From assembly GCA_026392145.1 (NCBI GenBank), contig JAPLCS010000243.1:4421-19846 (forward strand): DNA of 15,426 bases, written 5' to 3'. Source of the stretch: Fimbriimonadales bacterium (lineage in GTDB: Bacteria; Armatimonadota; Fimbriimonadia; Fimbriimonadales; Fimbriimonadaceae). How positions within the stretch are numbered: the first letter of the stretch is position 1; each line of letters begins with the position of its first letter. The notes beneath the pieces were generated by a model. It was not told where the DNA came from and made no database searches. It worked only from the letters and a program-made list of their open reading frames with translations. The translations under genes and the position numbers were made by a program. Below, piece after piece: positions 1 to 6,918 of this stretch.

Positions 1-1079
1 CTGAAGCCAAGAACTTGGTTTCTTTCGCTGTGAAGTTGGCTCAAAAGCTCACTCCAACGATTGATGTTGATGACGCCCAACCGATTGAACTCAAGCCTGA
101 AGATATTGCTAAGGTTGTGAAGAAGGTCGTTGAGTCAGAAGAATCAGTTACTAGTACAAAGCTTCTTGAAGAGTACTTTGAAATTACTCCTGGTACCAAG
201 ACATTTATCGATGACTTCGCAAACATGAACAATGCCTTGCGTGCGGATGCGAGTGTAGTTTGGGTTGGTGGAGACAGGTTTAGAAAGGCAGGAAATGTGC
301 CTGACTATATTCATGAAATTCCGGCGCCGTTTGAATTTTTCCAATCTGGTGTTCTGAATGAAGAGAATGAAGAGGTAGACGTTGAGCTTACCGACGAAGG
401 ATTGAATAGCTCCTTGCGTAAGTTGCTCCAGCACCCACTTGCCCTTGACGTTGAGGACGAGGATATTCAGCCAGCTTTGAAGAATCAGCCTGATTCGATC
501 AGGTTGGTAATGAAGTCGATTCACCGAGAACTCGGGACTTTCCCGCTTGCTCAGCTGCCAACGGGATGGATTAGTGATGAGCCAAAGGTTCAGGAAACTA
601 TCTTCGTTGATGGCTCAGGGAAAGAGCTACAGGTTTGGGTGAATAACGAGACTCGCCTGATGTACGGACTCATTGATTGGTGGCTTGACCAACCTATTGA
701 GAGTGGGGCGGTCTTTACCTTGACCAGAACTCCTGAACTGAACGTTTTCGATTTTGCGTACCTTGATCAGCCGGATCCAGTTGTTTACATTAGTACTCAA
801 CGCATGGAAGAGTTGCGAACTCTTGGTGCTGAAGCTGAAGGAAAGAGCACGCTTGACCTGCTGATTGAGGTCATGAGTCACTGGCCAAAGGGTGCCGACT
901 ATCTTACGGTTCTGGCAGAAATTAACGTTGCGAGAAGGACATCTCGACGGCTTGTAGCTTCATTGCTTAGTAGCTATCAGTGCTTCTATCAGCGATCTGG
1001 CTCACCAGTTTGGCACTTTGACAGCAAGAAAGTTGAACAAGGGTTTGACAAGAGCAAGAAGAAATTTATCAAGAAGTAA
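1..1079 (+). CDS. Unrecognised protein, C-terminal part (5' partial)
   Basis: The reading frame is open to the left edge (codons E-A-K-N precede the TTG at 15), so the true start lies outside the window and about 358 residues are visible. I do not recognise the family. From the TTG, residues about 45-90 (LLEEYFEITPGTKTF, then NNALRADASVVWVGGDRF) resemble a winged-helix/HARE-HTH-like module. Residues about 278-340 (LLIEVMSHWPKGADYLTVLAEI, then SYQCFYQRSGSPVWHFD) look like a second small helical or winged-helix unit. The last 20 residues are lysine-rich. There is no signal peptide or membrane segment in the visible part, so a cytoplasmic protein, perhaps nucleic-acid binding, is plausible. The domain suggestions come from pattern only. 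It ends 107 bp before rpsT on the same strand. Confidence 0.75.
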   Translation, partial: EAKNLVSFAVKLAQKLTPTIDVDDAQPIELKPEDIAKVVKKVVESEESVTSTKLLEEYFEITPGTKTFIDDFANMNNALRADASVVWVGGDRFRKAGNVPDYIHEIPAPFEFFQSGVLNEENEEVDVELTDEGLNSSLRKLLQHPLALDVEDEDIQPALKNQPDSIRLVMKSIHRELGTFPLAQLPTGWISDEPKVQETIFVDGSGKELQVWVNNETRLMYGLIDWWLDQPIESGAVFTLTRTPELNVFDFAYLDQPDPVVYISTQRMEELRTLGAEAEGKSTLDLLIEVMSHWPKGADYLTVLAEINVARRTSRRLVASLLSSYQCFYQRSGSPVWHFDSKKVEQGFDKSKKKFIKK

Positions 1080-1125
1080 GGCAGTGGCCTGACGACCTGC
1101 CGGTGAATCCCGGTGACGTATGGTG

Positions 1126-1164
1126 CCTCAAGAAAGATGCAAATTGGCGTGAATTTTCTTGAGG
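1126..1164 (+). other. Inverted repeat in the rpsT leader
   Basis: CCTCAAGAAA (1126-1135) and TTTCTTGAGG (1155-1164) form a perfect 10-bp stem with a 19-nt loop. No T-run follows, so it is not a standard terminator. It lies 22 nt before the rpsT ATG. It may be a weak terminator for the upstream gene, or an RNA element for S20 translational control, since S20 is autoregulated in E. coli. If the candidate -10 at 1165 is used, the stem would instead be promoter-proximal DNA and absent from the rpsT transcript. Confidence 0.45.
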
Positions 1165-1170
1165 TATCAT
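1144..1170 (+). promoter_or_regulatory. Candidate promoter for rpsT
   Basis: TTGGCG (1144-1149) and TATCAT (1165-1170) are separated by 15 bp, shorter than the usual 17. They would start the transcript around 1177, about 10 nt before the rpsT ATG. No SD lies in that interval. The call is weak because of the short spacer. Confidence 0.3.
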
Positions 1171-1186
1171 TCAATAGCTTAGAAAA

Positions 1187-1465
1187 ATGGCAAATACGAA
1201 ATCATCCAAGAAAGACCTGCGAAGAAGTGCCAAGCGCACCGCGCAAAATTCGTCCACTAAGACCGCTCTCAAAACTTATGTGAAGAAGTCACGGAAAGCT
1301 ACTGCGGCGGGTGTACCAGAAGATATCAGCAAGAACTTGGTTCTTGCGGTAAAGAATCTTGACAAGGCGGTTCAGGCAGGTGTCATTCATAAGAATCAAG
1401 CTGCTCGAAGAAAATCTAGAATAGCAAAGCAGGCTGCTGCGGCACTGAAAGCTGCTGGAAATTAA
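1187..1465 (+). CDS. rpsT: 30S ribosomal protein S20
   Basis: The 92-residue, strongly basic, alanine- and lysine-rich protein has the typical S20 start MANTKSSKKDLRRSAKR and the typical ending in which HKNQAARRKSRIAKQ precedes an alanine-rich tail. S20 is a primary binder of 16S rRNA in the 30S body, and 92 residues is near the usual 85-90. The ATG is fixed by the conserved MANTKS start. The upstream AGCTTAGAAAA carries no good SD, which is notable for a ribosomal protein gene and fits a short or absent leader. A strong intrinsic terminator follows 27 nt after the stop, so the gene is probably monocistronic or the end of a unit. Confidence 0.96.
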   Translation: MANTKSSKKDLRRSAKRTAQNSSTKTALKTYVKKSRKATAAGVPEDISKNLVLAVKNLDKAVQAGVIHKNQAARRKSRIAKQAAAALKAAGN

Positions 1466-1492
1466 ATACTAGCCTAGTCTAAGCAACATACG

Positions 1493-1532
1493 AATGGGTG
1501 GAAGTTTTGTACTTCCACCCATTTTGTGTTTT
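1493..1532 (+). terminator. Intrinsic terminator after rpsT
   Basis: A perfect 13-bp stem, AATGGGTGGAAGT (1493-1505) with ACTTCCACCCATT (1511-1523), has a 5-nt loop TTTGT and a T-rich tail through 1532. It separates rpsT from msrB. Confidence 0.92.
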
Positions 1533-1561
1533 GAGTGGATTCACAACGTAGAATAGAAAAG

Positions 1562-1963
1562 ATGTTAGAGAAAGAGTTTCCGCAGACTGAAGAGGAGTGG
1601 AGAGGAATATTGACTCCAATGGAGTTTCATGTCCTTAGAGAGAAGGGGACTGAACGACCATTTACAGGCGATTACTGGAACCACCACGAGAAGGGGACTT
1701 ACCGATGTGCGGGATGTGGAGAAGAACTTTTTTCAAGTAATGCCAAGTTTGATTCTGGTTGCGGATGGCCTAGTTTCTATGAGGGTTTAGATCGTTCAAA
1801 AATTGAAGAGCACGAAGACGATAGCTACGGGATGAGGCGGGTGGAAGTTACTTGTCGAAGTTGTGGAGGGCACTTGGGACATGTCTTTCCAGATGGATTT
1901 GGGACTCCGACTGGGATGAGATATTGTATCAATTCCGTGAGCATTAAATTCGTCCCCGAATGA
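1562..1963 (+). CDS. msrB: Peptide-methionine (R)-S-oxide reductase
   Basis: MsrB reduces methionine-R-sulfoxide in proteins, using thioredoxin as the recycling reductant. From the ATG chosen here (133 aa) the signature elements are: EEEWRGILTPMEFHVLREKGTE near the N-terminus; a zinc site from CAGC (Cys49, Cys52) and CRSC (Cys98, Cys101); SGCGWPSF, whose Cys67 matches the position of the resolving cysteine in many MsrBs; GHLGHVFPDG; and RYCINSVSIKF with the catalytic Cys122. Single-domain length, no fused MsrA, no signal peptide. A GTG at 1535 would add nine residues, but it sits just behind the rpsT terminator T-tract and has no SD. The ATG is preceded by purine-rich AGAAAAG. The gene stands alone between rpsT and atpD, and its promoter is not obvious in the roughly 30 bp available. 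Confidence 0.95.
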   Translation: MLEKEFPQTEEEWRGILTPMEFHVLREKGTERPFTGDYWNHHEKGTYRCAGCGEELFSSNAKFDSGCGWPSFYEGLDRSKIEEHEDDSYGMRRVEVTCRSCGGHLGHVFPDGFGTPTGMRYCINSVSIKFVPE

Positions 1964-2054
1964 AGAGTTCTCAGACTCAAAACTCAGCTGAAATCGTTCC
2001 AATAATTCTCTTTAATAATCTGTCCGTCAATGTAATTCTTTCTGACCAGATGGG

Positions 2055-2060
2055 TATACT
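2055..2060 (+). promoter_or_regulatory. Candidate -10 box for atpDC
   Basis: TATACT stands 52 nt before the atpD ATG, in the 149-bp gap after msrB. The hexamer 17 bp upstream (GTAATT) is a poor -35, so only the -10 is persuasive. It would give a leader of about 45 nt that contains the hairpin at 2086-2099. Confidence 0.35.
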
Positions 2061-2073
2061 CCTCCTCGGCTGA

Positions 2074-3549
<1,476 letters not shown>

Positions 3550-3551
3550 CG

Positions 3552-3962
3552 ATGGCACGAGAATTCACCTTATCAGTAGTCGCTCCTGATCGAGAAGTCG
3601 TAACGGCTTCAGCAGTAAGCGTTGTGGCTCCGGGAGTCGATGGTTACTTCGGCGTCATGGCTGGACACGTTCCGGTTGTTTCTGCTCTAAAGCCAGGAAT
3701 ACTTGAGTACGTTGACAATTCCAACGGACGACACTATGTGTATGTTGGTGGTGGATTTGTTCAAGTGGGTTCCGATAAGGTGACCGTTTTGGCGGACGAA
3801 GCTAGGAGCGCTGTTGATTTGGATGTATCTGACGCCGAAAGGTCCCTCGAGGAAGCCCGTAAGGCACTTCGAGGCGAAGATTCAACCATGACCCAACCAG
3901 AAGCAATGCTCGAACTTGATCGTGCAACCGCAAGATTGAAAGCAGCACGTTCCGCAAAGTAA
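3552..3962 (+). CDS. atpC: F1F0 ATP synthase subunit epsilon
   Basis: The 136-residue epsilon subunit belongs to the central stalk; its C-terminal helices can inhibit ATP hydrolysis in bacteria. The N-terminal beta-sandwich domain (about 1-85) carries LSVVAPDREVV, the GYFGVMAGHVPVVSALKPG core and YVYVGGGFVQV. The C-terminal helical hairpin (about 90-136) ends MLELDRATARLKAARSAK. It starts 2 nt after the atpD stop, so it is cotranscribed and probably translationally coupled. A strong terminator follows. Oddity: the last 18-24 codons, the 3' UTR and the terminator recur in diverged form near 6742-6955, and tail-like peptides are also encoded at 4050 and 6919. Confidence 0.97.
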   Translation: MAREFTLSVVAPDREVVTASAVSVVAPGVDGYFGVMAGHVPVVSALKPGILEYVDNSNGRHYVYVGGGFVQVGSDKVTVLADEARSAVDLDVSDAERSLEEARKALRGEDSTMTQPEAMLELDRATARLKAARSAK

Positions 3963-4085
3963 CTCTTCACATTTAATAGTTAAGAATTAGCCCCTGGTGG
4001 AAACCACCGAGGGCTATTTTTTTTTCGAATCAGGTAAATTTGATCTGAAATGCCGACGTTAGAGCAATTGGAACTTGTTCGGCAG
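3867..4085 (+). repeat. Left direct repeat (atpC tail, terminator, leader, ORF start)
   Basis: This segment matches 6742-6955 in order and orientation. Aligned by eye, 3898-3945 against 6776-6823 agrees at 37 of 48 positions. Position 4022-4077 against 6891-6946 agrees at 47 of 56, including an exact run AAATTTGATCTGAAATGCC. Between these blocks both copies carry a stop codon, a short UTR and a terminator hairpin at equivalent spacing. Similarity fades around 4085, where the VKOR island begins. The outer limits are approximate. Confidence 0.8.
3989..4025 (+). terminator. Intrinsic terminator of atpDC
   Basis: AGCCCCTGGTGG (3989-4000), loop AAA, CCACCGAGGGCT (4004-4015) form a 12-position stem with one mismatch and one wobble pair, followed by A and nine Ts (4017-4025). 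The same kind of hairpin recurs at 6859 and 7008. Confidence 0.93.
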
Positions 4086-4277
4086 ATCGCTGCGATAGAA
4101 AAATCCACTCGAAGTCATTCGAACCAAGGATGGGTGAGCCTTCTATCCAGTGATCTCGATGAATTAAAGGGAGGCGCCATCTCAGAATTTCTTCGCTTTC
4201 CACTAAAGACGCGACATTCGGTAGAAAATGCTGCCGTCTCTTTGGTTCAACTCAACTTTGGCTGGTGTTCCTTTTAG
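4050..4277 (+). CDS. Possible small ORF with epsilon-tail-like N-terminus
   Basis: A 75-codon ORF begins MPTLEQLELVRQIAAIEKS. Its first nine codons are homologous to the ORF start at 6919 (MPTVEKLEL), and four of the six differing codons are synonymous. Both starts resemble the AtpC tail (MLELDRATARL). No SD precedes the ATG, although the 24 bases before it are conserved between the two repeats. Beyond about residue 12 I see no similarity, and the 3' end overlaps the end of the convergent VKOR gene by 75 bp. I read it as the left half of a small ORF interrupted by the island; the extension may be chance. It sits behind the atpDC terminator, so expression would need its own promoter or readthrough. 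Confidence 0.3.
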   Translation: MPTLEQLELVRQIAAIEKSTRSHSNQGWVSLLSSDLDELKGGAISEFLRFPLKTRHSVENAAVSLVQLNFGWCSF

Positions 4278-5135
4278 AGCCAGTGATTCGAATAACTGAC
4301 GATTCTTTCGTAGGTTTGACTCACCGCCTGCGATGTCTTCTGTAGTTGGAGAAAGTTCTTGCCTCATGCTATCTGCCAATAAGCCCAAGTCTGTCGTTGG
4401 AGATATGGTTTTCCAGACGCCATCTCCAAGGCCCCTCGCCGAGGCAATTGCGGCGAGTAACGCACACTCCTTGGCTGAAACAGATCTTTTCAGACTGATA
4501 TTTATAACCTTAGTTTTGCGCCCCGTGCTCTGGATTTCCCGTATCTTACTTGGTACCTCGGAGAGACAGTGCGAGCACCCGAAGTCGGCAAAAATCAGCG
4601 TGTCATTCATTTCTTCCGGTTTTAGAATTGCCCTGAGTGCTGTCGCCTGTTCAGTTGATGAGGTCTGCCAAATTGCGGGAAGCCGAACAAGTGGCGCAAA
4701 AATGTTTCCGCAAACTAAGAAGATTGCGAGAGCTTTGGATTGTACTGACACCTTTGTCAGAAGTCGAAAGTGCCAGCTAAATGCCGTGCCGATAAAACCA
4801 AGGCATGCTAGAATGCACCACGTGCAGACCGAGTGAAGCTTGAAGATCGCCAAGAATTGGTAGAGAACCGCCACTCCCGCTGGAGCAAAATATAAAAACG
4901 AGAGTGCCAGTTTCTTTTTTCCAGACATATCGTCCGGCAATGGAACAGCAAGCATCTGGACAAGCGCAATCAGCCCTCCAAGAAGAGAAAGTCGAATTGG
5001 CCCGAGATAAGCATAGGTTGAGGTCAAGGTGCCAGAGCAGCCAGACCCAAAAAAACAGAACTGCGAGACTTCAAATTGTGCGACAGCGGCACCGGTAAGG
5101 CCGATGAGCGAAAAGAATAGAAATATTTTTCCCAT
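4203..5135 (-). CDS. VKOR-family disulfide oxidase fused to a thioredoxin-like domain
   Basis: Bacterial VKOR homologues oxidise a thioredoxin-like partner outside the membrane and pass the electrons to quinone. From the ATG at 5135 (310 aa): four or five hydrophobic segments within residues 3-150; the loop cysteines Cys27 and Cys33; the family pattern CSGTLTSTYAYLGPIRLSLL (33-52); and the active-site motif CTWC (104-107). The C-terminal half (about 160-310) is a DsbA/DsbG-like thioredoxin domain with CSHC (187-190) after IFADFG and a cis-proline motif GTPAKV (Pro291), as in known VKOR-Trx fusions. A TTG at 5213 would extend it by 26 residues, but the ATG fits the membrane start better and lies right behind a TTGTTC/TATATT promoter. 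It is divergent from a cluster of small secreted cysteine-containing proteins that may be its substrates (inference). Confidence 0.88.
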   Translation of the reverse strand: MGKIFLFFSLIGLTGAAVAQFEVSQFCFFGSGCSGTLTSTYAYLGPIRLSLLGGLIALVQMLAVPLPDDMSGKKKLALSFLYFAPAGVAVLYQFLAIFKLHSVCTWCILACLGFIGTAFSWHFRLLTKVSVQSKALAIFLVCGNIFAPLVRLPAIWQTSSTEQATALRAILKPEEMNDTLIFADFGCSHCLSEVPSKIREIQSTGRKTKVINISLKRSVSAKECALLAAIASARGLGDGVWKTISPTTDLGLLADSMRQELSPTTEDIAGGESNLRKNRQLFESLALKGTPAKVELNQRDGSIFYRMSRL

Positions 5136-5138
5136 ATT

Positions 5139-5174
5139 TTCAATAATATAATATAATATGATTACTAGGAACAA
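5139..5174. promoter_or_regulatory. Divergent promoter region of the island
   Basis: On the minus strand, TTGTTC (5174-5169), an 18-bp spacer and TATATT (5150-5145) would start transcription about 5138, only a few bases before the VKOR ATG at 5135. On the plus strand two overlapping perfect TATAAT hexamers (5147-5152 and 5152-5157) face the secreted-peptide cluster, without a good -35. The tract is strikingly AT-rich compared with its surroundings. Confidence 0.55.
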
Positions 5175-5189
5175 CCTATCCACGCAGGT

Positions 5190-5207
5190 AGGAGGTGACG
5201 AGAAGGA
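5190..5207 (+). promoter_or_regulatory. Tandem SD sequences before the 36-aa ORF
   Basis: AGGAGGTGA (5190-5198), a full-length anti-SD complement, is followed by AAGGA (5203-5207), five bases before the ATG at 5213. The nearer element has the usual spacing. The perfect one is 14 nt away and may act as a standby site. No other start codon lies at its ideal distance. Confidence 0.6.
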
Positions 5208-5212
5208 AAACA

Positions 5213-5323
5213 ATGAAGAAAAACTGGTTCGTAGCTTTGGTCTTGGTGGTACTTGCGGTCTCTGTTTCGAGCATTTCCGTTGGAGCCAACCCCTGTCCTG
5301 TCGACGAGGTCACTGTGCAATGA
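5213..5323 (+). CDS. Small secreted peptide, 36 aa
   Basis: This short ORF has a strong start context (tandem SDs, ATG) and a textbook Sec signal peptide. MKKNWFVALVLVVLAVSVSS is the charged n-region plus hydrophobic core, followed by ISVGA as a likely cleavage site. That leaves a mature peptide of about 11 residues, NPCPVDEVTVQ, with one cysteine. I do not recognise a family. The stop overlaps the next start in an ATGA (5320-5323), which implies translational coupling. It is the first gene of the plus-strand cluster divergent from the VKOR fusion. It could be a true exported peptide, or a leader whose role is to drive translation of the next ORF. A truncated remnant is also possible, since the next gene is interrupted too. 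Confidence 0.6.
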   Translation: MKKNWFVALVLVVLAVSVSSISVGANPCPVDEVTVQ

Positions 5324-5679
5324 GAAGTAGATACCTCCAAATGCACTCGACAAAATGTTTTGCCACTGTGATTGCGCTGGTTGCGTGTGCGGGTCAATCT
5401 TTCGCCGGCGTTTGCCTGAAGTGAGAGATGACTTGTGATACCCCGCCTGGCACCGTAACGACGGATACCTTCTCAATTCTGGGGTTTCCAATCAATACTT
5501 TTGAAACTACAGTTCTGGCGAGTAATCCTCACAAGGATTGTGTCCTTGGTGCAGTCTGGAATTGGTGCACTAGTTCTGGATCGGTCGACTGCCTGACAAC
5601 CTCTAAACGAACATATTCCCACTTGACAGGAACTTGGGGCCCTACAACACTGAGTACATCGAAAACATCAACATGTTGA
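5320..5679 (+). pseudogene. Cysteine-rich secreted protein interrupted by in-frame TGA
   Basis: The ATG at 5320 has GAGGT (5306-5310) nine bases upstream and overlaps the previous stop. It encodes a signal peptide (MRSRYLQMHSTKCFATVIAL, then VACAGQSFA as a likely cleavage site) followed by only GVCLK before TGA (5422-5424). The same frame stays open after the TGA for GAG ATG and 82 more codons up to 5679. That part has no signal peptide of its own and carries cysteines at spaced positions, ending in STC. Read through, it would be a 119-residue precursor with a mature domain of about 90 residues, Cys at 32, 39, 74, 83, 91 and 119, and the TGA at 35. A signal peptide with no cargo next to a cargo with no signal peptide, in one frame, argues for one gene. 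A nonsense mutation is most likely. Readthrough, or selenocysteine in a C-L-K-U motif, is a less likely alternative. No family recognised. Confidence 0.6.
5428..5679 (+). CDS. Cysteine-containing ORF, cargo half of the interrupted gene
   Basis: This 83-codon ORF starts at ATG 5428, one codon (GAG) after the in-frame TGA at 5422. It is threonine/serine-rich with cysteines at 3, 38, 47, 55 and 83 and includes DCVLGAVWNWCTSSGSVDCL. It has no signal peptide or membrane segment and no clear SD, so if translated separately it would depend on reinitiation after the TGA. Its stop overlaps the start of the 351-aa gene (ATGTTGA, 5673-5679). See the combined interpretation at 5320-5679. Function unknown. 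Confidence 0.45.
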   Translation: MTCDTPPGTVTTDTFSILGFPINTFETTVLASNPHKDCVLGAVWNWCTSSGSVDCLTTSKRTYSHLTGTWGPTTLSTSKTSTC

Positions 5680-6728
5680 AAGCATCGTTTAGAACGATAA
5701 AGATGCTCACGTCGTTTACTTTCGTAAGCGGCGTGTGCGTCTGCAATGCGACTCCGGATTGGAAGCGTTTTTTTAGCCTAGATTCGGTATCTGGACAATA
5801 CAGTATTTCGAAATCCCAGAAGACTTCTTCAGTCGTTCCCTCGACTGGTGTATCTGGAAATTCAAGCCGAATCCAACAAAACCCCTCTGATTCGATTTCA
5901 AAAGGGAAGTTCTCGTCAGGGCCAGAAGGTGTTTGGAATATCAAAGAGAAAGACAACGGCTTGGATTTCTCGGCGATCTACAAAGACACGATCCTTTTCG
6001 GGTTTTTAAGTAATGATCCGGATTTTCCACAAAGAGCCGGCGGCGTGTACGGGAGTGACCTCCCTATAGAGCCGCTTGGTTTGCCGCACGGTCATCCTGT
6101 CTCAAAGGTGGGTTTTTTCGGACGGCATGATTCGTTAGCTTCGTTAATGTCGACTTTTCGGTGGGAGGAGCCTACCGAGAAGAACGGGCAACGAATATAT
6201 TCTGGTTCGTTGAGATTGCAAACGGGCGTCAAACCCGCTTTCACTGCTGTGATATTGGAAGATGTAAAAACATCGAGATTGCGTTCAATTCAAATTCAAG
6301 ACGATAAAAACACTCCGGGCTTTTCGTACTTGGAACGCACTGAATTTGAATTTGATGAAAAGTCTCCTATTCTGTTTCCGGTTAAGTGGAATTGGATGTT
6401 TGAGTATAAAGAATCGGCTTCGTTAGGTAACGGCAAGTGGTCGGATCCCGTGGTTCAGGCCGAGTCGAGCACGATTAAGGTAGACAAACTCGTTGTTCAA
6501 CCTTATAAGCTTGTTTTTCCCTTCAAAGACGGCTATGTTTTTTGGAAAATTGGAAGAAAACCACCAACACTCGTTTTGAACAATGGTACGTTGGACTCAA
6601 TTGATTCTGTGCCTACCCCCGAGCGGCCAAAGTCGTACGTGTTGTATTACTCTCTTTTTGGTTGTGCTCTTTGCGTAAGCTTCTTGATCGTCATGCTGAT
6701 CAGGAGGCGTAAGTCTTCGATTGTCTGA
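5673..6728 (+). CDS. Exported membrane-anchored protein, 351 aa, unknown function
   Basis: The ATG at 5673 overlaps the preceding stop, which suggests coupling; an in-frame TTG at 5634 lies deep in the previous gene and is rejected. The N-terminus has a signal-peptide-like stretch (MLTSFTFVSGVCVCNA, residues 11-26; ATG 5703 is a possible alternative start). Residues about 30-320 form a polar, extracytoplasmic-looking region rich in serine and aromatic residues, with WNIKEKDNGLDFSAIYKDT and FPVKWNWMFEYKES as recognisable stretches but no motif I can assign. Residues about 323-344 form a single transmembrane helix followed by RRRKSSIV. The predicted topology is type I: a large external domain with a short cytoplasmic tail. 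It is the last gene of the island, and the right direct repeat starts about 14 bp after its stop. Function unknown; it may act with the small cysteine peptides upstream (inference). Confidence 0.75.
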   Translation: MLKASFRTIKMLTSFTFVSGVCVCNATPDWKRFFSLDSVSGQYSISKSQKTSSVVPSTGVSGNSSRIQQNPSDSISKGKFSSGPEGVWNIKEKDNGLDFSAIYKDTILFGFLSNDPDFPQRAGGVYGSDLPIEPLGLPHGHPVSKVGFFGRHDSLASLMSTFRWEEPTEKNGQRIYSGSLRLQTGVKPAFTAVILEDVKTSRLRSIQIQDDKNTPGFSYLERTEFEFDEKSPILFPVKWNWMFEYKESASLGNGKWSDPVVQAESSTIKVDKLVVQPYKLVFPFKDGYVFWKIGRKPPTLVLNNGTLDSIDSVPTPERPKSYVLYYSLFGCALCVSFLIVMLIRRRKSSIV

Positions 6729-6782
6729 CTTGCGTCATTCGATCTTCGAGCGCTCAAATCGTTCTTTTATCTGGCAGATACA

Positions 6783-6836
6783 ATGCTCGAACTCGAACGT
6801 ACCATCGCAAGACTCAAAGTCGCCCCGCACTGCTAA
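6783..6836 (+). pseudogene. Detached copy of the atpC 3' end
   Basis: The codons from 6783 read MLELERTIARLKVAPHC-stop, against MLELDRATARLKAARSAK-stop at the end of AtpC. Similarity at DNA level extends upstream to about 6742 and downstream through the UTR. There is no SD or upstream epsilon domain, so this is a gene fragment within the right repeat rather than a functional gene. A short translated peptide cannot be excluded. Confidence 0.7.
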
Positions 6837-6858
6837 GTAACACTTCCCACAAAAGAGC

Positions 6859-6894
6859 TTGCCCCTGATGAATGTCGCCAGGGGCAATTTATTT
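6859..6894 (+). terminator. Terminator inside the right repeat
   Basis: TTGCCCCTG (6859-6867) and CAGGGGCAA (6879-6887) form a perfect 9-bp stem with an 11-nt loop, followed by TTTATTT. It is positioned like the atpDC terminator relative to the tail copy. The stem has diverged but pairing is kept, so it probably terminates the island's plus-strand transcript. Confidence 0.8.
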
Positions 6895-6918
6895 CGAGTC
6901 AGGCAAATTTGATCTGAA

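Noticed and set aside
1093..1126. Cobalamin-riboswitch-like CCGGTGAATCCCGG
   Set aside because: Only a short stretch resembles the B12-box surroundings. The rest of the aptamer is absent and rpsT is not a plausible target.
5136..5213. TTG-initiated extension of the VKOR protein
   Set aside because: It would place the AT-rich promoter tract and the minus-strand -10 inside the coding sequence. The ATG at 5135 leads directly into the first hydrophobic segment.
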